Positions 48,712-58,554 of a DNA stretch of 64,000 nucleotides are shown here, in pieces. This DNA is from Cyrtodaria siliqua (taxonomy: Eukaryota > Mollusca > Bivalvia > Adapedonta > Hiatellidae), in the NCBI GenBank assembly GCA_037043455.1, contig JAWPHD010007165.1, forward strand, positions 1-64,000. Direction: 5' to 3'. Position numbers and translations under genes: made by a program. The notes beneath the pieces were generated by a model. That model did no database searches, was not told the origin of the DNA, and worked only from the letters and a program-made list of their open reading frames with translations. Within the stretch, counting starts at the first letter, position 1, and the number at the start of each line of letters is the position of its first letter.

Positions 48712-48875
48712 AGGTTACTTAACATGGTTCTGTACAATACGGGATATATTTGGACTCGTACACAGCTGGAAAAAATCATATTGGACTCGCCTAACGGCTC
48801 GTCCAATATGACTTTTCCAGCTGTGTACTCGTCCAAATATATCTCCGTATTGTACAGAACCATGTTAAATAACCT
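48712..48875. mobile_element. Near-perfect foldback MITE, 164 bp
   Basis: The two ~78 bp halves are complementary over almost all of their length, from AGGTTA...TAACCT at the ends to GGACTCG/CTCGTCC at the centre, with an 8-base loop (CCTAACGG). The transcript would fold into one long hairpin. Confidence 0.9.
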
Positions 48876-49116
48876 ATAATTATCACACGAATTAAATCCA
48901 AATATGTAGGCTAAGTAGTAGCAAGAAAATGTTACATTTAAAATCTACAGAATATAGAACTAGTTACTATGGAATTTTATTTGCAATGACTAAGTATTTC
49001 TCACCTATGTATAACATTTGTGTTTCTTGAAAGCGCATTATAAGCCTCTGTAGGCCGGCTGTTTGAATATTGAATGATTGTTTGTATCGTATATGTAAAA
49101 CAGGTTGTACTAAAAT
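48876..49116. other. Possible LINE 3' UTR
   Basis: The end of this stretch (ACTAAAATAAATAAAATATC) leads into a TCTA repeat, as in a LINE 3' end on the plus strand. No coding part is seen. Confidence 0.35.
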
Positions 49117-49119
49117 AAA

Positions 49120-49147
49120 TAAAATATCTATCTATCTATCTATCTAT
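49120..49147 (+). repeat. ATCT microsatellite
   Basis: About five to six ATCT units follow an AATAAA-type signal, consistent with a LINE tail. Confidence 0.85.
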
Positions 49148-49172
49148 GGGCTATTGGTACTTTGCGGAACGG

Positions 49173-49795
49173 AACAATGATGTAATAACACTTTTATATA
49201 CCCATTAAATCATGCGTATGCATATCAATAGATATTCTGACATTCTGGAGAATCAATGAGAATGAATGTGAAAGTAAGCATATCTAGTCATGTTTACACA
49301 TATACTGAACAGATACCCTTGAAAGCAGAAACATTTCCACCGATGTCTTATACAGGAAGTACTGTTATTACTTGACACAGTTTGTCAACAGTAAAATAAA
49401 CCCAGTTTTAATCTTGTTGTGTTGCGTTCTGTTAAATACCATTAACCCCCTGGGTATTGGTATTTAATGGAATGGAACGGAACCATATATACATTACCTC
49501 ATTTGAATTGGTGATGTCTTTTTTCCTTCGTGCAATGATGTAATAACACTTACATATACCCATTAAATCATATGTATGCATATCAATAGATATTCTGATA
49601 TTCTGGAGAATCAATGCGAAAGTAAGCATATCTAGTCATGTTTACACATACTGAACAGATACCTTTGAAAGCAGAAACATTTCCACTGATGTCTTATACA
49701 GGTAGTACTGTTATTACTTGACACAGTTTGTCGATCAGTAAAATAAATATAGTTTTAATCTTGGTCCGTTCCGTTTCGTTAAATTTTTCAATAAA
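49173..49795 (+). repeat. Two-copy tandem duplication, 360 bp offset
   Basis: CAATGATGTAATAACACTT at 49173 recurs at 49533, with close similarity for about 260 bp in each (ATATTCTGACATTCTGGAGA, ACTTGACACAGTTTGTC). Confidence 0.85.
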
Positions 49796-49854
49796 TATTC
49801 AATTACTGTCATTTTTCCATATTTTTGCAACATATCAAACAATTTTATTATTTC

Positions 49855-50180
49855 TAACTCGGACGTCTGCCCGGGGAGCCCAGGTTGTGTGGGGCCAGCG
49901 TTTTTTTTTAAAATTTTGTCTCAAATTAAACATTATGATGATGGCTCCACACCCAGGGGCCTTCAAGGGGTCAAAAGGTTAAACATTCAATTACACGGTC
50001 ATTTTTTAAACAACATATTGAACGCTTTTTATTATTTCGAACTCGAACGTCTGCCCGGGGGCCCAGAGTGGGTTGAACGGGGCGGTGGGGAGGAATTGGG
50101 GTATTTTGTTTTGTGTAATTATGTGTCAAGTGAAACATGATGGTGGTGGTGGGGTGGGTGAGGGTGGGGGGAGGGGTAAC
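49855..50180 (+). repeat. Loose ~180 bp duplication with G-rich tract
   Basis: CGGACGTCTGCCCGGGGAGC near 49861 resembles CGAACGTCTGCCCGGGGGC near 50044. At 50150-50177 five G runs make a quadruplex-type tract. Confidence 0.65.
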
Positions 50181-50234
50181 ACGGGGTCAATTATTTTTAT
50201 CCCCACATTTAAAAAAAACAACAGGGTATATTAA

Positions 50235-50395
50235 AATAACCTCGCAGTCTGATCAGGGTCCACAATTGCTCACAGCCATTTTTACCAAATGGCAAACAGT
50301 GTGGACCCTGATTAGACTGTGTGGTTATGCACAGGCTGTTTCGGCCCATACTGGTTGCAAATGCCCATATGCCCCTTTTCTCGAGACACTCGTCA
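50235..50395. repeat. Inverted repeat, interspersed type
   Basis: GTCTGATCAGGGTCCACA (50247 area) pairs with TGTGGACCCTGATTAGAC (50301 area), followed by GCACAGGCTGTTTCGGCCCA. I recall similar sequence as a common dispersed repeat in bivalve genomes, not checked here. Confidence 0.65.
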
Positions 50396-50780
50396 TCTCT
50401 GGCATAATAAACTGTTCATGTTGTTGATATCCTGTCACTACTACTGGTGATATTCAGTCAATGAGAACCGGACTAAATGAGAACGACTCAATGTGAATGG
50501 ACTACTTTCGACCTAGTTTCTGACCTTTGACTGTTGCAATGTTTACAATTTTTACTATGTATGTAGGCACCGTAGTAAAATTAAATTCGCCATACAACTA
50601 CAGTATTATATGTATTACATTGTTATAGTATGTATATAATATATATATAAAATAAAGAAGAAAAATGGAATATAATTAAAAATGTTTTACAAAAAATAGT
50701 GTTGTTTAGTTATTTCACCAATAATACCAGGTAATTCCACCTGATTTAGGCCAGTCTGCTGCTCCATTCATCAATTTGAT
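50396..50780. other. Intergenic DNA
   Basis: No gene or repeat is recognised. A TA run lies near 50636-50650. Confidence 0.4.
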
Positions 50781-50809
50781 AAAGCTACTAAAGGCTACTA
50801 TATTTCAAC

Positions 50810-51109
50810 ATGTCTGATAATTTGAGTCAAGCAACATTTAATATTATCTGGGATGAAATTATCAGCAATGAGTCAGAGGAAATTCAAGTTGACCTTGATT
50901 TCCTGGAAAGAATTGGCATTACAAAAACTGATGTGGATGGGGATCCATGGGAAATGGAGATGAGTGAGGTTGAGATGCCTGTTGAGGTTGAGGTGCCTGT
51001 TGAGGCAGCGAGCATTCAGGGGCCTCAACTGAAACCTGACCAAATGCAATATGCTGAATTTGAAGACTTATCTAGAGGTGATCGATATAGATCAATTAAC
51101 TGCAAATGA
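50810..51109 (+). CDS. Hypothetical acidic protein or exon, 99 aa
   Basis: The frame MSDNLSQATFNIIWDEIISN... to INCK-stop stands out from the noise ORFs of this window. It is not repeat-derived, and it is strongly acidic in the first two thirds, with a Val/Glu/Pro segment (VEMPVEVEVPVEAASIQGPQ) that looks like two imperfect short repeats. It has ordinary protein-like composition. There is no signal peptide, membrane segment or known domain that I recognise. It could be a small gene, a first exon or the N-terminus of a lost transposon protein. Neighbours are repeats on both sides. No splice signal could be decided with confidence. Function unknown. Confidence 0.3.
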   Translation: MSDNLSQATFNIIWDEIISNESEEIQVDLDFLERIGITKTDVDGDPWEMEMSEVEMPVEVEVPVEAASIQGPQLKPDQMQYAEFEDLSRGDRYRSINCK

Positions 51110-52322
51110 AGACAACAAGAACACCATGAAAAAAATCTCTATTGGATGTTAGGAAATTTGAGAGGTTTTTCACATTTCACATGCCAGTCATTGGTTGGAC
51201 ATCATTTTTTTTTTTTTTCTTCAAGGCATTAAATAAAGACGCATATACATGTAACGTTACACACTATAAATGCCTAGAAAAGTTTATAAGGTCACTCATT
51301 AAAACAAGATGGCCCTGAATCGATTACCTGAGGATCTCTGCAATGATGAAAAATATGCCTCTCACAAATACTGATTGAAGATGTTTTCAAGTCTTTCCTT
51401 ATGTAAGTCTATGCAAAAACATGCAATATATCTACATACAAACTTTAAACCCAGGAGTTGTAGCCATAATCTTCGACTTCAGGGACTTCAAGTGAGCAAA
51501 CTTGATAGACCAGGGGGTAGGGATCATTAATAATAATAATAAAGAAAGAAAAAAAGAACAAGAATGCTCTACAAGCAAAAATGGCTCTTATTTCAAGGGG
51601 TTTCATCATTAAATTCCTTTTTCAATACCTTTTTACAAGTGCAGAACAAAACATTTGACCCCTGGGGCAGGGTCAAATGTGACCCAAGGGTCATCATTTA
51701 AACAAACCTGGTAGAGGACCTTAAGCCTACATTAAACCTTTGGCTCTTGTAATTTCATCATCAGATTTCTTAAGTTTTCCCTATCTAATATGTCTATGTA
51801 AAACATGCAAAATCTTTATATACAAACTTGGAAAAAAAAAAAGAAAAAAAAAAAGGCATCCAAACAGGAAACGATAAATAAAATTAAGAAAAAAAAAAGT
51901 TTACCTTCAGTGGTATTTGAACCCACAGCCTTAGCCTCCCAGTGTACAAAAACTAATTTTAAAGATTTTTCTATGGCAGCCATCTTGGATGTCGTGTTAA
52001 CCTAATTTTAACAAATTTGAAAAACATTCTCCTAAGGATCATCCATGTGAAGTTTAGTCAAAATTTACCAAGCTGTTTCTGAGAAGAAGATTTTTAAACA
52101 AGAAATGTCACAGTAAGTGACAAATGCCCCCGAAGTGACCTTTAAGTGTGACCTTGACCTTGGAGCAATATGAAACCAACAGATATATTTAAACATAATT
52201 TTAAAAAAAAAATTAAAAAAAAAAAAAAAATTGAAAAATTGAGAAAAATATATATATATTTAAAAATTGGAAAAAAAAATTAAAAATTAAAAAAAAAAAA
52301 TTATTTAAAAATTAAAAAAAAA

Positions 52323-54099
52323 ACAAGAGGTCAATGACCTTGAAGCTCTACTGATAGATTTTGATAGCTAGATCAGCATTCCTGTGAAGTTTCATAAAAA
52401 TCTGTCAAGTAGTTTCGGAGGAGTAGTCGCTACAAGTTGAAGTTTTTACTATATAACTCTAGGTAAACAAAGATGGCCACTGGCAGCCATGTTTAATGTC
52501 GATTCAAAATAATTTTAGACAATGACCAACATCTTGTTATGCTGATCATTTCAGAAAAGTCCCATATCAATATCACTTACAGGTTTCAAGAAGTAGTCGC
52601 TACAAACTTGTTTTTAAAAATCTATGTTTAGCCGTGATGGCCATCTTGAATTTCCGGCCGATCTGAAATTTTGCTAGGATCACCTGAAGTTTCATGAAAA
52701 TCCGCCAAGTAGTTTCAGAGGAGTATTCGCTACACTTTTTTACTATACAAACTCTATGTAAACAAAGATGGCCACTGGCGCTCATGTTTAATGTCGAATC
52801 AAAATAATTTTCGACAAGGATCAACATCATGTCATGCTGATGATTTTAGAAAAAGTCCCATATCAATATCACTTACAGTTTTCAAGAAGTAGTCGCTACA
52901 AACTTTTTTTTAAAAATCTGTTTTTAGCCATGGTGGCCATCTTGAATTTCCGGCCGACCTAAAAAAATTCTGGGATCAATTAGACATCAAGAGCAACATT
53001 CCTGTGAAGTTTCATAAAAATTCGTCAAGTAGTTTCAGAGGAGTAGTCCCTACAAGTTGTAACTATATAAATCTATGTAAACAAAGATGGCCACTAGGTG
53101 CCATGTTTAAAGTTGCATCGAAATAAATTTCGACAAGGATCAACATCATGTCATGCTGATCATTTTAGAAAACGTCCCAAATCAACATCACTTACAGTTT
53201 TCAAGAAGTAGTCGCTACAAATTTATTTTTAATCTATTTTTAGCCGTGGTGGCCATCTTGAATTTGCGGCCAGCCTGAAATTTTTCTAAGATTAACTAGA
53301 CATCAAGAGCAACATTCATGTAAAGTTTCATGAACATCCGTCAAGTAGTTTCAGAGGAGTAGTCGCTACAAGTTTTTACTATATAACTCTATGTAAACAA
53401 AAATGGCCACTGGCAGCCATGTTTAACGTCGAATCAAAATAATGTTTGACAAGGATCAACATCATGTCATGCTGATCATTTTAGAAAAGTCCCATATCAA
53501 TATCACTTATAGTTTTCAAGAAGTAGTCGCTACAAACTTATTTTTTAAAAATCTATTTTTAGCTGTGGTGGCTATCTTGAATTTCTGGCCGACCTGAAAT
53601 TTTGCTAGGAACAATTAGACTTCAAGAGCAACATTCCTGTGAAGTTTCATGAAAATCCGCCAAGTAGTTTCAGAAGAGTAGTCGCTACAAGTTTTTACTA
53701 TATAACTCTATGTAAACAAAGATGGCCACTGGCAGCCATGTTTAACGTCGAATCAAAACGATTTTTGACAAGGACCAACATCATGTCATGCTGATCATTT
53801 TAGAAAAAGTCCCATATCAATACCATTTATAGTTTTCAAGAAGTAGTCGCTACAAACTTGTATTTTAAAAATCTATTTTTAGCTTTGGCCGCCATCTTGG
53901 ATTTCACATCAACATGAATTTTTGCTAGGATCAACTAGAATTCATGGGCAACATTTCTGTAAAGTTTCATGAATATCCATTCAGTAGTTTCAGAGGAGTA
54001 GTCGCTACAAATAAAAGTTTACGGACAGACAGACGGACGGACGACGGACGCCGCACCACGGCATCAGCTCTGCTGATCTCTGATCAGTCGAGCTAAAAA
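52323..54099 (+). mobile_element. Element with ~319 bp tandem repeats, complete copy
   Basis: It starts ACAAGAGGTCAATGACCTTG. Tandem units are marked by GTAAACAAAGATGGCC (52465, 52759, 53078, 53394, 53712). It ends with an ACGG-rich tract (54018-54050) and CTGATCAGTCGAGCTAAAAA. A-rich runs follow on both sides. The same family forms the truncated array at 46108-47770. Confidence 0.8.
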
Positions 54100-54299
54100 T
54101 TGAAAAAGTTAACAAAAAAAAAAAAAAAAAAATTACAAAAAAAAAAAAAAAAAAATTACAAAAAAAAAAAAAGAAAAAAATTTAAACAAATAAATTTAAA
54201 AATATAAGAAGAAATAAATGAAAAAAAAAATTAATGAAAAAATAAATATTAAAAATTGTTATTTGAAAATCCATCCAGGAATGCCAGAGTTATTGTCGC

Positions 54300-55400
54300 A
54301 CACAATTTGACCTTTGACCTCTAAGTGTGACCTTGACCTAGGGGCCACAGACCTGGATTTGTGCTTGACACATCGTCTTATTGTGGTGAGCACTTGTGCC
54401 AAGTAATTTGAAAATCCGTCAAGGAATGCCAGTTATTGACTGGACACGATTTGACCTTTGACCTATGTGTGACCTTGACCTTGAAGCCACGGACTTGGAT
54501 TTTGTGCGCGATACATCATGTTGTTGTGGTGAGCACTTGTGCCAAGTTAATTCAAAATCCATCAAGAAATGCCAGTTATTGACCAGACATGATTTGACCT
54601 TTGACCTCTAAGTGTGACCTTGACCTTGGAGCGACGAACCTGGATTTTGTGCGCGACATGTCGTCTGGTTGTGCTGAGCACTTGTGCCAAGTTATTTGAA
54701 TATCCGTCCAGGAATGCCAGAGTTACTGACTGGACACTATTTGACCTTTGACCTCTAAATGTGACCTTGACCTTGGAGCCACGGACCTGAGTTTTGTGCA
54801 CGACACGTCGTCTAGTTTTGGTGAGCAATTGTGCCAAGTTATTTGAAAATCTGTCCATGAATGTCAGAGTTATTAACCGGACACGAAAGCACTTTGTTTT
54901 GACCTTTGACCTCTAAGTGTGACCTTGACCTTGGAGCCACGGACCTGGGTTTTGTGCGCGACACGTCGTCTAGTTGTGGTGAGCAATTGTTCCAAGGTAT
55001 TTGAAAATCTGTCCATGAATGTCAGAGTTATTAACCGGACACGAAAGCACTTTGTTTTGACCTTTGACCTCTAAGAGTGACCTTGACCTTGGAGCCACAG
55101 ACCTGGATTTTGTGCGCGACACGTCGTCTTGTTGTGGTGAGCAATTGTGCGAAGTTATTTGAAAATCCATCCATTATTGTCAGAGTTACGAAGCGGACAC
55201 GATTGTACAGACGAACGGACAACCTTTGACCTCTAAGTGTGACCTTGACCTTGGAGCCACGGACCTGGATTTTGTGCGCGACACGTCGTCTTGTTGTGGT
55301 GAGCAATTGTGCGAAGTTATTTGAAAATCCGTCCAATATTTTCAGAGTTATGAAGTGGACACGATTGTATCTACGAACGGCGACTAACAATCACAAACAA
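54300..55400 (+). repeat. ~150 bp tandem array with exact DR1 motifs
   Basis: TGACCTTTGACCT, the complement of AGGTCAAAGGTCA, is exact at 54308, 54452, 54595, 54742, 54900 and 55058, with a one-base variant at 55220. Each is followed within about 10-20 bases by GTGACCTTGACC, which contains TCAAGGTCA in complement. Repeat-derived open frames run on the minus strand. Confidence 0.9.
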
Positions 55401-55677
55401 TCACAAACAGACAGCCACCCTTTGGGGGCATAAAAAAAATCATATGTGTCTTTTTAAGGTTTTGACCATATATGGTAATGGCGGCCATCTTGGATGTTGC
55501 GCTGACCTAATTTTAACAAATCTAAAATGCATTCATCTAAGGATCATCCATATGAAGTTTGGTCAAAACTGGCCAAGCGGTTTCTGACGAGAAGTAAGCA
55601 AAAGTTAACGACGACGGACAGACGGAGAGATCCCAACCATAGATCACCTTCAGCCTTCGGCTCAGGTGATCTAAAAA

Positions 55678-56329
55678 GAGCAAACCTGCATGATAAGCTT
55701 AAAAATAAAAACCAAAAGTAGCATAGAGCTATTATAAGTTGTATAACTTTGCTGCAACGACTTTTACCCTTTGTTATTGCTAATTCTGAGAATGGTTTAG
55801 AATTCCTTTTTTGTCCTCATGTGTTTACCTGATCAGTTTGGCGCCTTTTCATGTTCACACACAAACAGTTAAATCGTCCATGTTGATGATTTGCAAAACC
55901 ATAATATGTTCTTCATCAGAGCTGATCTAGTAAAAATCACAGTAAAAATCACAGATCAGGCATTGATAAAAGTTGCAAGAATATATAATGGTTTCCTAAT
56001 TCATTGAAATCGGTAAAAACATGCTAATCCCTGGTCATATTGAACAGCATATTAGGTTCTGCTCCTTTTTTCTTACTAACACTGGCTACACTGGTATTTA
56101 TATGCAAATCTTACATGAACTGCATGCGTAATCGGAAACCCATATGTAAACAAGAGATGACATTGCAACGTTGCAATTATAATTTGATTTCCGTGTCCCT
56201 TTAAAGGCAGTGTTATAGCAATGGAAAATATCTTTAAATACTACAAGACTTTCTCCTAAAAAATAAAATAGAAGATTGTGTTTATTCATCTTGGCATTTC
56301 CTTAAAATTGTCATCTAGTGATTTTGATT
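55678..56329. other. Intergenic DNA
   Basis: AAAATCACAG is duplicated near 55935-55955. GTGTCCCTTTAAAGG near 56191 is an isolated end of the 25320-type family. No gene. Confidence 0.4.
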
Positions 56330-56334
56330 TTTCA

Positions 56335-56570
56335 TGGAGAGAGAGAGAGATGACACCTCCGTTCATGTGAGGACAAATATAAGTCATAATCCTGCCATGT
56401 GAGGACACACATGACCATGTGAGGACAAACTCTGTGTCCTTCAGTACATATACTACCTTAGATTTAAAGGGGACACAAAACGGTGAGACATGTAACGACA
56501 TGAGACAATGTCCTCATATAGTATGTGTTTCGACCTAATTGTCCTCACTATATGTCCCCATTTAAGCTCA
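56335..56570. repeat. GA microsatellite and GTGAGGAC repeats
   Basis: GAGAGAGAGAGA at 56337-56350, then ATGTGAGGACA-type words three times (56369-56430) and their complement GTCCTCA further right. Similar words occur at 44400-44430 next to the other CT repeat. Confidence 0.6.
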
Positions 56571-57419
56571 TTTGTCTGTTTTTTTCCCCTTAAGTGCAAA
56601 GCAGAAACTTTTGTGTAACTGAAGATGGGAAATAAACATGATTTAAAAAAAAACTTAGCCCATTATGTAAATAAAATTACTTTTAAAAATGTGAAATAAA
56701 GACAGGTAAGTATTGGTCTAACCCCGTTTTATGGAAACACCCACACATAGTCAACAACATGAATCTTGTAGAACAAAAGACATTGTAAGAAAAAAACTAT
56801 TAATATGACCATGACCTACAAATGTACTCATTTCAATACGGATTTGATAATCTATTATCTACACGGACACAGTTTCTGCTTGATACATGAGTGTACCAAA
56901 TTTAATTAAATTTTACCAATCAATTTCATGGAGTATTACTAAACTATGTGATGCCTACCTCGTAGTTTAATACGTACCTCGATTAAATCTTTTTTCAAAT
57001 ACAAATTTAACATGCATAAATAGTTTGATTCAAATTGATTAACCTAGAACATTTGATATTGTTTATAAGCCACTGATAAAACTATGGCGTTGTTGAAGAT
57101 GTTTGTAAAGCAATTATTTAAATAGTAAAAAAACACTATCATATTATAGTATCATTTCTTTTTTTCAAAGTCAAAAACATTACTCGAACCCACGGTCTTT
57201 AAATTACCACGCTAGTATAGTACAGGTATAGAAACACATGATTAATTTCGCAAATGATTTTTCACGATCTACATATATGCTTACCTGTACTTGGGTACAT
57301 AGAACATTTTCTTAAATAGTTAAGATAGGGTATACATGTATAGGAGGTGTCTTAATTTTTGATGGAATTTCAACACAACTTAAGTCGAAATTTAAGATAC
57401 CTAAGATGTTTTATGTTTT
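56571..57419. other. AT-rich intergenic DNA
   Basis: A minus-strand GTGGGTTCGAGTAATG near 57190 resembles a B box, but no full tRNA-like structure is evident. No gene. Confidence 0.4.
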
Positions 57420-57619
57420 CTTAAAGCTACAGAGTCTCTATTTTAACCGGAATAACTCATGAATATCAATGAGTCACGTGTGAAGTAGTTTCAAATTGAC
57501 GAACACCCCAATAGTCGGTATATAAGACAGATATTGATGCGTAAAATATCACATTTTTATATAGCCTTCGTACAGGTAACATCGATAAACATACGGCTTC
57601 AGAATATATTGATAAAAAA

Positions 57620-57690
57620 ACTTGCCCAGAACGGGATTTGAAATTTAAGTTTTGATGAGACGTACATTTAACCACTAGACCACTGCTATT
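57620..57690 (-). ncRNA. tRNA-like SINE head, minus strand
   Basis: The A box TGGTCTAGTGG (57672-57682, read on minus) and B box TTCAAATCC (57634-57642) form an internal RNA polymerase III promoter pattern. No full cloverleaf, so it is tRNA-derived and not a tRNA gene. Confidence 0.55.
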
Positions 57691-57925
57691 TATAGGTATG
57701 TTCTAGCATTATTAACACTAAATATAATTTAAGTAATAACTTGCGCACACACAAACTCATCAAGCGCTAAATAACAAGTTGAGATATATGGTTGTTTTGA
57801 GGCGGATTATTAGTTTCATATTGATAACATATAGTATTAAACTAGGTAATGTTAATTTACATTTCCGACAAGATGGACCATATATTTATGGATTCATCTT
57901 GAGTTGCGTTTTCTCAAGAAGCGTT

Positions 57926-57997
57926 ATACATGTAGCTCAGTGGATAGAGCACCTGACTTGAAATCAGAAGGTTGTGTGTTCGAGTCCCGAGAGGCCT
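57926..57997 (+). ncRNA. tRNA-like SINE head, plus strand
   Basis: A box TAGCTCAGTGG (57933-57943), a perfect D stem GCTC/GAGC, an anticodon stem CTGA/TCAG around CTTGAAA, and B box GTTCGAGTC (57978-57986). The T stem and acceptor stem do not pair. The anticodon would be TGA, but the variable loop is short, unlike tRNA-Ser. It is a tRNA-derived promoter, not a functional tRNA. Confidence 0.65.
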
Positions 57998-58196
57998 TTT
58001 TCCTTCTGTAAATCATAATGTTACCTGTGTACAGGTACAATGTACACTGGTCGATGTCTATACAATAAATGATGTCCTGCGTTATATTTGCTCGCTTAAA
58101 TACCCGATTTCGACATGAGCTGGTGACCATGAAGTTAAAATAAAGATACGTCTACAAAGAAGAAATCGATTGATATAGAGACTCTGTAGCTTTAAG

Positions 58197-58554
58197 TAGA
58201 AGTTCTAGAAAATAACCTCACTTGATGGTATTATAAGTTGAGAAATATCTTAAGAAGCTTTATGAATATGGGCCCAGTACTTCCATACACCACACAATGC
58301 TTTTGGTGTTTTTTTGCAAAAATGGCGGTACAAAATTATGGCCGGTTATTCAGAGTACAGCGCTTTTAACAGGTCGATAAGCAGCATTTATTTGGTCCTT
58401 GCTAAAATTCCTTTGTAGTAATCCGCGAAAACAGATGATTCTATATATCATATATATATATAATATATATATATATATAATATAATAAATAAGAAGAAAA
58501 ATTAACAGTTATGTCACCAGAGAAAAAAAGGTAATCTTATTAAAATCTTATTAA
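58197..58554. other. Intergenic DNA with TA repeats
   Basis: TATATA-type runs at about 58448-58490. Nothing else. Confidence 0.5.

Larger units (their letters stand above)
52098..55432 (+). mobile_element. Inner element with GGGGGCA subterminal inverted motif
   Basis: It starts ACAAGAAATGTCACAGTAAG with TGCCCCCGAAG close behind, and ends near CCACCCTTTGGGGGCATAAA. Tandem units of ~150 bp lie at 54300-55400. It is interrupted at about 52205-54260 by A-rich low-complexity DNA and the element at 52323-54099. Confidence 0.6.
51304..55677 (+). mobile_element. Nested cluster of hairpin-ended elements
   Basis: The outer element starts ACAAGATGGCCCTGAATCG (51304) and the cluster ends AGCCTTCGGCTCAGGTGATC followed by TAAAAA (55677), preceded by ACGACGGACAGACGG. 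Both termini match the intact copy at 58555-60025. A second element occupies 52098-55432 and a third 52323-54099 inside that. The stretch GGCGGCCATCTTGGATG...AGAAG is present on both sides of the second element (51965-52090 and 55480-55597), so the outer copies may be two adjoining elements and not one split element. 5' ACAAG and 3' hairpin plus CTAAA suggest Helitron-like, possibly the bivalve pearl/HINE type. No Rep/helicase gene is present. Confidence 0.65.
57420..58196. mobile_element. Composite element: two head-to-head tRNA-derived SINE-like arms
   Basis: The first 22 bases (CTTAAAGCTACAGAGTCTC...) are the exact reverse complement of the last 22. Each arm has a tRNA-like head: minus strand with its B box 214 bp from the left end, plus strand with its B box 210 bp from the right end. 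Arms also share ATGTTACCTGT and GTTAAAAT words downstream of the heads. TTAA lies at both ends. Confidence 0.7.

Noticed and set aside
52200..52322. Poly(A) tails marking processed retrogenes
   Set aside because: The A-rich runs (also 54100-54260) are low-complexity DNA around a nested element and are not preceded by a coding 3' end.
54562..55390. Minus-strand ORFs reading SKVKVTLRGQRS repeats as proteins
   Set aside because: They translate the ~150 bp DR1-containing repeat; frames shift between units.
57926..57997. Functional tRNA-Ser(TGA) gene
   Set aside because: Acceptor and T stems do not pair, and the variable arm is short, unlike tRNA-Ser; tRNA-derived SINE head is the better reading.
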